Origin: Calidifontimicrobium sp964618555
GTDB taxonomy: Bacteria > Pseudomonadota > Gammaproteobacteria > Burkholderiales > Burkholderiaceae_C
Direction of reading: 5' to 3'
Assembly (NCBI GenBank): GCA_964618555.1
Contig: CAZUBF010000006.1
Coordinates: forward strand, 1-47,815
DNA: 47,815 nt
A program made the translations under genes and the position numbers. The first letter of the stretch is position 1, and the number at the start of each line of letters is the position of its first letter. The notes under the pieces are model-generated. The model saw only the letters and a list, made by a program, of their open reading frames with translations. It was not told the origin of the DNA and made no database searches. Of this stretch, positions 25,612-32,876 are shown one piece after another.

Positions 25612-27365
25612 GGCGCGCCGCGCTGGCGGCCGCCGGCGTGGCGGCCTTCGTCGCCGCGCCGCTGGTGCTGCCGGCGTTCCACGTCACGCTGCTGAACTAC
25701 ATCGGGCTGGCGGCGCTGGTCGCGCTCGGGCTGGTGGTGCTGACCGGCATCGCCGGCATCGTCTCGTTCGGGCAGCAGGCCTTCGTCGGCATCGCCGCGT
25801 ACACCAGCGCGGTGTTGACGACCGCCGCCGGCTGGTCGCCGTGGCTCGCGCTGGTGGCGAGCCTGGCCGCGGTGGCCGCCGCGGCGCTGCTGATCGGCGC
25901 GGTGACGCTGCGCCTGTCGGGACACTACCTGACGATCGCCACCATCGCGTGGGGCATCGCGATCTACCACCTGTTCGCCTACCTGCCGGGGCTGGGTGCG
26001 CACAGCGGCATCGACAACCTGCCGCCGGTGTCGTTCGCCGGCTGGCGCGCCGACACCGGCGCGCGCATGAGCTGGCTGATCTGGGGCGCGCTGCTGGCCG
26101 CGCTGGCGGCCGCGCGCAACCTGCTGGACTCGCGCAACGGGCGCGCGATCCGCGCGCTGCGCTTTCGCGGCACGATGGCGTCGAGCTTCGGCGTCGACGT
26201 CGCGTCGCTGCGGCTGCTGGTGTTCGTCTACGCGGCGCTGCTCGGCGGCGTGGCCGGCTGGCTGCACGCGCACTTCCTGCGCTTCGTCAGCCCGCATGCC
26301 TTCGGCGTCAACGCCGGCATCGACTACCTGTTCATGGCGGTGATCGGCGGCGCGGCGCAGGTGTGGGGCGCGGTGGTCGGCGCGGCGATCCTCACGGTGC
26401 TCAAGGAGTGGCTGAAGGACCTGCTGCCGGCGGTGCTCGGCGCCACCGGCAACTACGAGATCATCGTGTTCGGCGTGCTGATGGTGCTGCTGCTGCACCG
26501 CACGCGCCTGGGGCTGACCCCGGCGCTGGCGCGCTGGAGGCCGGTGCGCACCGCGGCGCCGCCGCCGGCGGCCGAGCCGCTCGCGCGCCGCGAGCGCACC
26601 GCGGCCGGCGCGTCGCTGCTCGAGGTGCAGTCGCTGGCCAAGCGTTTCGGCGGGCTGGTGGCGGTCGACGGCGTGTCGTTCGAGCTGCGCGGTGGCGAGA
26701 TCCTCGGGCTGATCGGCCCGAACGGCGCCGGCAAGAGCACCGTGTTCAACCTGGTCAGCGGCACGGTGGCCGCCAGCGGCGGCCAGGTGCGGCTGCAGGG
26801 CCGGCGCATCGACGCGCTGCCGCCGCACCGCATCGCACGCCTGGGTCTGGCGCGCAGCTTCCAGCACGTGCGGCTGGTGTCGTCGATGACGGTGCTCGAC
26901 AACGTCGCGCTCGGCGCGCACCTGCGGGGCCACGGCGGCACGCTGCGCGCGATGCTGCGCGCCGACCGCGCCGAGGAGCGTCGCCTGCTTGCCGAGGCAG
27001 CGCACCAGGTCGAGCGTGTGGGCCTGGGCTCGCACCTGCACGACGCCGCCGGCAGTCTGCCGCTGGGGCAGCAGCGCATCGTCGAGATCGCGCGCGCGCT
27101 GGCCGCCGACCCGGTGCTGCTGCTGCTCGACGAGCCCGCCGCCGGGCTGCGGCTCGGCGAGAAACGCGCGCTCGCCGCGCTGCTGCGCCAGTTGCGCGGC
27201 GAGGGGTTGAGCATCCTGCTCGTCGAGCACGACATGGATTTCGTGATGGGGCTGGTCGACCGCGTGGTCGTGATGGAGTCGGGGCGCAAGCTGTGCGAGG
27301 GCACGCCTCGGCAGGTGCAGCGCGACCCGGCGGTGATCGAGGCCTATCTCGGGGGAGTGCAGTGA
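25608..27365 (+). CDS. Fused ABC permease and ATPase (LivM-LivG)
   Basis: A 585-residue fusion. Residues 1-315 are a LivM-type permease (NYIGLAALVALGLVVLTGIA, SFGQQAFVGIAAYTSA, LRLSGHYLTIATIAWG). An Ala/Pro/Arg linker (about 310-335) leads to a LivG-type ATPase with Walker A GPNGAGKST, Q-loop SFQHVRLV, signature LPLGQQRIVEIARAL and Walker B LLLLDEPAAGL. All ATPase motifs look intact. Such fusions occur in other transporters of this family and fix the stoichiometry. The other ATPase (LivF) follows after an unusual 224-bp gap. Confidence 0.93.
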   Translation: MRRAALAAAGVAAFVAAPLVLPAFHVTLLNYIGLAALVALGLVVLTGIAGIVSFGQQAFVGIAAYTSAVLTTAAGWSPWLALVASLAAVAAAALLIGAVTLRLSGHYLTIATIAWGIAIYHLFAYLPGLGAHSGIDNLPPVSFAGWRADTGARMSWLIWGALLAALAAARNLLDSRNGRAIRALRFRGTMASSFGVDVASLRLLVFVYAALLGGVAGWLHAHFLRFVSPHAFGVNAGIDYLFMAVIGGAAQVWGAVVGAAILTVLKEWLKDLLPAVLGATGNYEIIVFGVLMVLLLHRTRLGLTPALARWRPVRTAAPPPAAEPLARRERTAAGASLLEVQSLAKRFGGLVAVDGVSFELRGGEILGLIGPNGAGKSTVFNLVSGTVAASGGQVRLQGRRIDALPPHRIARLGLARSFQHVRLVSSMTVLDNVALGAHLRGHGGTLRAMLRADRAEERRLLAEAAHQVERVGLGSHLHDAAGSLPLGQQRIVEIARALAADPVLLLLDEPAAGLRLGEKRALAALLRQLRGEGLSILLVEHDMDFVMGLVDRVVVMESGRKLCEGTPRQVQRDPAVIEAYLGGVQ

Positions 27366-27459
27366 GCGCCGTCGCCCGGCCGCCCGAAGGCGGCGCTCGT
27401 CATCCCGCGGGGACGGCGTCACGCAGTGACAGGAGGGCCGTGAAGTGAACCTCCCCCTA

Positions 27460-27491
27460 CGCGCTTCGCGCGCCCCCTCCCGAGGAGGGGG
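27460..27491. repeat. Two adjacent perfect hairpins in a 224-bp gap inside the transporter operon
   Basis: Two stem-loops abut: CGCGC-TTC-GCGCG (27460-27472) and CCCCCTCC-CGA-GGAGGGGG (27473-27491). No T-run follows. The surrounding gap (27366-27589) has no convincing gene. The form resembles short dispersed intergenic repeats (REP/BIME-like) common in Burkholderiales; that family assignment is from memory and not verified. It may protect or process the mRNA between LivG and LivF, or partly terminate it. Confidence 0.6.
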
Positions 27492-27589
27492 CACCGCCAG
27501 CGGACCGGCAAGGCCGGATCCGCGGCGATTGCTCGATGGCGTCGGGTTCGTGCGTCGCGGGTCGCGCGATGCGCGGTGGAGCAATTGAG

Positions 27590-28330
27590 ATGACCGCGGC
27601 GCCACTGCTCGAGCTGCGCGACCTGCACGTCGCCTACGGCAAGGTCGAGGCGCTGCACGGTGTCAGCCTCGAGGTGCCCGCGGGTGCGATCGTCAGCGTC
27701 ATCGGCCCGAACGGCGCCGGCAAGACGACGCTGCTCGCCGCGGCGATGGGGCTGCTGCCGGCGCGTGGACAGGTGCGCTTCGACGGCCGCGACGTCGGCG
27801 CGCTGCCGGTCGAGTCGCGCGTGGCGCTGGGCATGTCGCTGGTGCCCGAGCGGCGCGAGCTGTTCGGCGAGATGACGGTCGAGGACAACCTGCGGCTGGG
27901 CGCCTACCAGCGCGTGCAGCGCGGCGAGCGCGGCGCGCACCGCGACCTGGGCGGGGTCTACGCGCTGTTCCCACGCCTGCGCGAGCGGAGCGCGCAGCTC
28001 GCAGCGACGCTGTCGGGCGGCGAACGGCAGATGCTGGCGATCGGCCGCGCGCTGATGGCGCGCCCGCGCCTGCTGCTGCTCGACGAGCCCAGCCTGGGGC
28101 TGGCGCCGCGCATCGTGCGCGAGATCCTGCACACCGTCACCGCGCTGCGCGACGGCGGCGTGTCGGTCCTGCTCGTCGAGCAGAACGCGCGTGCGGCGCT
28201 GCAGATCGCCGACCGGGGCTGCGTCATCGAGACCGGTGAGCTGGTGCTGGCCGGCAGCGCCGCCGATCTGGCCGCCGATGCACGCGTCGTCGAGTCGTAC
28301 CTGGGCATCGGGGGCGGCGATGACGATTGA
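27590..28330 (+). CDS. ABC transporter ATP-binding protein, LivF type
   Basis: A 246-residue ATPase. Walker A is GPNGAGKTT, the signature LSGGERQMLAIGRAL, Walker B LLLLDEPSLGL, and the switch His position is Gln (LLVEQNARA), which is normal for LivF proteins. It pairs with the LivG half of the upstream fusion to drive uptake. I chose the ATG at 27590 because the protein then begins at the family's usual LLELRDLHVAYG; no good start lies upstream. Its end overlaps the next ligase gene by 11 bp, tying transport to CoA activation. Confidence 0.93.
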   Translation: MTAAPLLELRDLHVAYGKVEALHGVSLEVPAGAIVSVIGPNGAGKTTLLAAAMGLLPARGQVRFDGRDVGALPVESRVALGMSLVPERRELFGEMTVEDNLRLGAYQRVQRGERGAHRDLGGVYALFPRLRERSAQLAATLSGGERQMLAIGRALMARPRLLLLDEPSLGLAPRIVREILHTVTALRDGGVSVLLVEQNARAALQIADRGCVIETGELVLAGSAADLAADARVVESYLGIGGGDDD

Positions 28331-29900
28331 CGCGCTGCCGCGCCGCCACCCGTCGGTGGTTGCGATGCTCGCCGCCGCGGCGGCCGAGGCGCCTAGCGCC
28401 GAGGCGCTGGTCGACGGCCAACGCCGCGTCGGCTACGCGGGCTTCCTCGCCAGTGTCGCCACGTTCGCGCACGAGCTGCAGGCGCTGGGCGCGCGCGGCG
28501 AGCGCGTCGCGACGCTGGTCGGCAACTCGATCGAGGCCTGCGTCGCCGCCTACGCGGCATGGGCCGCCGGCGCGCAGCTGGTGCCGCTGAACCCGCTGCT
28601 GACGCCGCACGAGCTGCGTTTCATCCTCGCCGACGCCGCGCCTGGCGTGCTGGTCGTCGACGAGGCGCTGGCCGACGCCGCGCGCGTGCCGGCGTGTGAC
28701 GCCGGGGTCGGCGAGATCGTCGTCGTCGGGCCGCGCACGCGCCAGCTCGATCTGCCCGCGCGGGCGCACCGTGAACTGCCGCCGCTGCCCGACCCGCGCT
28801 CGATCGCGCTGCTGCAGTACACCGGCGGCACCACCGGTCGCGCCAAGGGCGTCGAACTGACGCACGAGGCGATCGCCGTCAACGTCGCGCAGCGCGAGGC
28901 GCTGCTGCCGTCGCGCCGCGGCGACCGCGTGCTGTGCATGATGCCGCTGTCGCATGCCTACGCGATGGCGATGGGGCTGTTCCTCGCGCCGTACGCCGCC
29001 GGCACGCTGGTGATCCTGCCGCGTTACCAGCCCGACGCGGTGCTCGACGCGGTCGAGCACGAGCGCATCAGCGTGTTTCCCGGCAGCCCGACGGTGTTCA
29101 CCGGCCTGCTCGGCCACGCGCGCTTCACCGTCACCGACTGGTCGCGCGTGCACACCTGCTACTCCGGGGCCTCGGCGTTGCCGGAGGCGCTGCTGACGCG
29201 GTGGCAGGAAGCGACCGGCACGCCGGTGCACGAGGGCTACGGCATGACCGAAGCCGGCCCGGTGCTGTCGTTCAACCCGATCGGCCGGCCGATCCGCCCC
29301 GGCTCGGTCGGGTTGCCGGTGCCGCTGACCGCGATCGAGATCGTCGACGTCGAGACCGGCACGCGCGTGCTCGGCGCCGGCGAACGCGGCGAGATCCGCG
29401 CGCGCGGCCCGCAGCTGATGCGCGGCTACCGCCATCGCCCCGAGGAGACGGCGCAGGCGCTGCGCGACGGCTGGCTGTACACCGGCGACATCGGCGAGCT
29501 CGACGCCGACGGCTGGCTGTATGTGCGCGATCGCAAGAAGGACATGGTGATCGTCGGCGGCTACAACGTCTACCCGCGCGAGGTCGAGGAGGTGCTGTTC
29601 GCGCACCCCGCCGTCGCCGACGCTGCGGTGGTCGGCGTCGCCGACGACTACCGCGGCGAACGCATCGTCGCGCACGTCGTCGCCCGGCCCGGCGCGCGGG
29701 CCGGCGACGACACGCTGCTGGATCACTGCCGCGAGCGGCTGGCGCGCTACAAGCTGCCGTCGACGATCGTGTGGCACGACGCGCTGCCCAAGACCGGCGC
29801 CAACAAGACCGACAAGAACGCGCTGCGCTGCGCCGCCGCGCCGGCAGGCGCCGCCGCCAAGACCGCCCTCGAACCCCCGACCCCGGAGACGCCGCCGTGA
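28320..29900 (+). CDS. Second acyl-CoA synthetase (AMP-forming, long-chain FadD-like style)
   Basis: A 526-residue ANL-superfamily CoA ligase. Motifs: QYTGGTTGRAKGVELTH, YGMTEAGP, YTGDIGELDADGWLYVRDRK, KKDMVIVGGYNVYPREVEE and a C-terminal Lys in KTGANKTDKNALR, where the usual G-K is N-K. It differs in sequence from the ligase at 9630, so the operon activates two acids or the same acid at two stages. The start ATG lies inside the end of livF, which suggests it activates what the transporter brings in. Confidence 0.9.
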   Translation: MTIDALPRRHPSVVAMLAAAAAEAPSAEALVDGQRRVGYAGFLASVATFAHELQALGARGERVATLVGNSIEACVAAYAAWAAGAQLVPLNPLLTPHELRFILADAAPGVLVVDEALADAARVPACDAGVGEIVVVGPRTRQLDLPARAHRELPPLPDPRSIALLQYTGGTTGRAKGVELTHEAIAVNVAQREALLPSRRGDRVLCMMPLSHAYAMAMGLFLAPYAAGTLVILPRYQPDAVLDAVEHERISVFPGSPTVFTGLLGHARFTVTDWSRVHTCYSGASALPEALLTRWQEATGTPVHEGYGMTEAGPVLSFNPIGRPIRPGSVGLPVPLTAIEIVDVETGTRVLGAGERGEIRARGPQLMRGYRHRPEETAQALRDGWLYTGDIGELDADGWLYVRDRKKDMVIVGGYNVYPREVEEVLFAHPAVADAAVVGVADDYRGERIVAHVVARPGARAGDDTLLDHCRERLARYKLPSTIVWHDALPKTGANKTDKNALRCAAAPAGAAAKTALEPPTPETPP

Positions 29901-31924
29901 CCACGACCCGCCACGCCAACCCGCTGCTCGACGCCGCGACGCGCCCGCTGCCGAAGCGAGTCGCGGTGATCGGTGCCGGCACCATCGGCCCCGACATCGC
30001 GTACTACCTGAAGACCGCGCTGCCGGACCTGGCGCTGACGCTCGTCGACATCCGCCAGGAGGCGATCGACGCGGCGCTGGTGCGGCTGCGCGGCTACGCC
30101 GACAAGGCGGTCGCGCGCGGCAAGATGAAACCGCCTCAGGCGGCCGCCGTGCTCGACGGGCTGGCCGGCAGCACCGACTACGCGGCGCTCGCCGGCTGCG
30201 ACTGGGTGCTCGAGGCGGCCACCGAGGACCTGCCGCTCAAGCGGCGCATCTTCGCGCAGGTCGAGTCGGTGGTCGGCGCCGACGCGGTGATCACGTCGAA
30301 CACGAGTTCGCTGCCGTCGGCGCGGCTGTTCGCCGAGCTGCGCCACCCGCAGCGTGCGACGGTGACGCACTTCTTCGCGCCGGCGTGGCGCAACCCGGCG
30401 GTCGAGGTGATCGACTGGCCCGGTGCCGAAGCGGCGCTGGTGGGCTGGCTGCGGCGCCTGTTCGCCGCCACCGGCAAGCTGCCGCTGGTGACCACCGACG
30501 CGCCGTGTTTCATGCTCGACCGCGTGTTCGACAACTGGTGCAACGACGCGGCGCTGCTGCTCGCCGACGCGACCGCGGCCGAGGTGGACAGCGTCGCCGC
30601 CGAGTTCGTGCACGCCGGGCCGTTTTTCGTGCTCAACCTGGCGCACGGCAACCCGATCATCGTCGAGACCAACACGCTGCAGGCCGACGAGGAAGGCGAG
30701 CACTATCGCCCGGCGCCGATCTTCGGCTCGGTCGACCGCTGGCTGACGGTCGCCCCCGGGCAGGCGGTCGGGGTCGACGCCGCGCGGCGCGCGCGCGTGC
30801 GCGACCGCCTGCTCGGCGTGTTGTGGTCGCAGAGCGTCGACATCCTCGACCGCGGCATCGGCGAGGCGGCCGACCTCGACCTCGGCTGCCGCATCGCGCT
30901 GGGCTTCAGGCGCGGCCCGCTCGAGCTGCTGCGCGACGCCGGCGACGCCGAAGCGTTGCGCGTGCTCGCGCGCTTTGCCGCCGAGCGCCCCGGCATGCCG
31001 ATGCCGTCCCGCCCGCTGGCCGCCTACCAGCCGCGCGCGCGCCACGTGCTGGTCGACCGCGTCGGCGACGTCGTCGTCGTCACGCTGCGCCGCCCCGAGG
31101 CGCTCAACGCGCTGCACGACGAGATGACCGACGAGGTGCTCGAGGTGGTCCGTCGCCACGAGGACGACCCGGCCACGGCCGGCTTCGTGATCACCGGCTA
31201 CGGCCTGAAGGCGTTCTGCGCCGGCGGCGACGTCGGCCGCTTCCCGTCGCTGCTCGGCGACGCCGACGCCGCGGCGCAATACGCGCGCGAGTGCTCGCGG
31301 CTGCTGGTGCACCTGGACCGCGCGCGCAAGCCGGTGGTCGCCGCGCTCAACGGCGCGGCGCTGGGCGGCGGCTTCGAGCTGGCGATGCGCTGCCACGCGA
31401 TCGTCGCCGACCGCGGCGCGCGCATGCAGCTGCCCGAGGTCACGCTGGGCATCCTGCCGGGCATCGGGGCGATGGTCGTGCCGTACCGCCGCTGGCCGCA
31501 GGCGGCGCCGGTGTTCCACCGCATGCTCGCGAGCGGGGAGCGGCTGACCGCGGCGCAGGCGCACGAACTCGGCATCGTCGATGCGCTCGCCGACGGCTTC
31601 GACGAGCTGATCGCGCGCGCGATCGAACGCGTGCACGCGCTCGCCGCCGCGGGAGTGCCGCGCATCGCCGAACGCGCGGCGACGCCGCCGCCGCTGCGCA
31701 ACGACGAAGCGCCGCCGCGCGGCGCCGACGACCGCGTGCTCAGCGCCGCGGTGGTCGCGTTGATCGCCCGGGCGGTGCAGGACGCGGCCGCGGCGCCGAC
31801 GCTCGCCGACGCGCTCGAGGTCGGCTATCGCGCCTTCGGCGAGGTCGCGTGCACCGCAGCGGCTCGCGAGGGCATCGCGGCCTTCCTCGCGCACCGCACG
31901 CCGGACTTCGGCGCCACCGGCTGA
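29897..31924 (+). CDS. Bifunctional 3-hydroxyacyl-CoA dehydrogenase / enoyl-CoA hydratase, dehydrogenase first
   Basis: A 675-residue fusion for two beta-oxidation steps. Residues ~20-375 form the NAD-dependent dehydrogenase: Rossmann motif VIGAGTIGPDIA, SNTSSLP and catalytic His158 in THFFAPAW. Residues ~385-675 form the crotonase-fold hydratase with FCAGGDV and catalytic Glu494 (GGGFELAM) and Glu514 (LPEVTLGILPG), spaced 20 apart as in classical hydratases. This order is opposite to FadB/FadJ and matches bifunctional crotonyl-CoA hydratase/dehydrogenases known from Sulfolobales-type archaea. Start is GTG with a GTGA overlap. Confidence 0.9.
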   Translation: MTTTRHANPLLDAATRPLPKRVAVIGAGTIGPDIAYYLKTALPDLALTLVDIRQEAIDAALVRLRGYADKAVARGKMKPPQAAAVLDGLAGSTDYAALAGCDWVLEAATEDLPLKRRIFAQVESVVGADAVITSNTSSLPSARLFAELRHPQRATVTHFFAPAWRNPAVEVIDWPGAEAALVGWLRRLFAATGKLPLVTTDAPCFMLDRVFDNWCNDAALLLADATAAEVDSVAAEFVHAGPFFVLNLAHGNPIIVETNTLQADEEGEHYRPAPIFGSVDRWLTVAPGQAVGVDAARRARVRDRLLGVLWSQSVDILDRGIGEAADLDLGCRIALGFRRGPLELLRDAGDAEALRVLARFAAERPGMPMPSRPLAAYQPRARHVLVDRVGDVVVVTLRRPEALNALHDEMTDEVLEVVRRHEDDPATAGFVITGYGLKAFCAGGDVGRFPSLLGDADAAAQYARECSRLLVHLDRARKPVVAALNGAALGGGFELAMRCHAIVADRGARMQLPEVTLGILPGIGAMVVPYRRWPQAAPVFHRMLASGERLTAAQAHELGIVDALADGFDELIARAIERVHALAAAGVPRIAERAATPPPLRNDEAPPRGADDRVLSAAVVALIARAVQDAAAAPTLADALEVGYRAFGEVACTAAAREGIAAFLAHRTPDFGATG

Positions 31925-31989
31925 GCGCGCGACGGCCGAACCGATCGGACCCGGCGATGCGACGAGAACGATCCCCCGGTGAAGACCAG

Positions 31990-32811
31990 TCAGCGCGCGT
32001 CGGCGTGCTGCAGGAAGCCGAGCACCGCGTCGGCGAAGGCCTGCGGCAGCTGGTCCGGCAGCGGCACCCTGCCGTCGGCGATCTCGTGCACGCGCGCGTC
32101 GGCCAGCCGCGCCGCCAGCGCGTGCGCGTGCGGTGCGGCGAACGGGTCGGCACCGGCGCGCAGCAACCGCACCGGCTGCGTCACGCGCGGCAGCCGGTCT
32201 TCCATGCGGTACGCGGCCACCACGCGGTGCCCCTGTTCGAGCCGGTCGCCGACCTTGAGCGCGTCGAGCACGAAGGCGTGCAGCAGGTCGGGTCGGTCGG
32301 GCGGGTAGAACGCCTGCCGGCGCTGCCACAGCGCCGCGAGGTGGCTGCCGTCGGGTTGCGGCTCGACTTCGTCGATCGGCGGCCGGCGCGCGCGCTCGGT
32401 GCGCAGCGCGGCGTCGACCAGCGGCGTCGACGACAGCACCACGCGCCCGACGCGCCGAGGCCAGCCGGCGGCGATCTCGACGGCGATCACGCCGCCGGTG
32501 TGGTGCCCGACGAGGTCGACGCGGGCGATGCCGAGCGCGTCGAGCAGCCCCACCGCGGCGGCGGCCCAGCGTTCGATCGTCGGCGTGCCGGACAGCGGCT
32601 GCGACTCGCCGAAGCCCGGTGTGTCGAGCGCGATCGCGCGGCAACGCGTGCCCAGCAGCGGCAGCACGGCACGGTACTCGGCCCAGCTGCGCGGCGTCTG
32701 GTGCAGCAGCAGCACCGCCGGGGCGTCGACGCTGCCGCACTCGGCGTGGTGCAGCAGCACGCCGTCGACTTCGGTGAAGGCGCGGCGCAGCGGGGGATCG
32801 GCGCGGTGCAT
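31990..32811 (-). CDS. Alpha/beta-hydrolase-fold protein without the usual Ser and His
   Basis: A 273-residue protein with a clear alpha/beta-hydrolase fold: oxyanion segment LLLHQTPRSW, strand-loop DTPGFGES, nucleophile elbow, and acid residue in RAGADPFA. At the elbow, LVGHHTGG has His104 where Ser, Asp or Cys is expected. Near the C-terminus the position of the catalytic His seems to be Arg (ADGRVPLP). It may be a non-hydrolytic member, use another mechanism, or belong to a poorly known subfamily. ATG at 32811 is preferred; a TTG at 32832 would add 7 residues. It is convergent with the beta-oxidation fusion and divergent from the 2-oxoacid oxidoreductase. Confidence 0.82.
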   Translation of the reverse strand: MHRADPPLRRAFTEVDGVLLHHAECGSVDAPAVLLLHQTPRSWAEYRAVLPLLGTRCRAIALDTPGFGESQPLSGTPTIERWAAAAVGLLDALGIARVDLVGHHTGGVIAVEIAAGWPRRVGRVVLSSTPLVDAALRTERARRPPIDEVEPQPDGSHLAALWQRRQAFYPPDRPDLLHAFVLDALKVGDRLEQGHRVVAAYRMEDRLPRVTQPVRLLRAGADPFAAPHAHALAARLADARVHEIADGRVPLPDQLPQAFADAVLGFLQHADAR

Positions 32812-32876
32812 CGTCGTCGGACTCGGACCCAAGGCGCCGACGATACCCGCGGTCGCCGCCGCGCGGGAGCCCGGCG

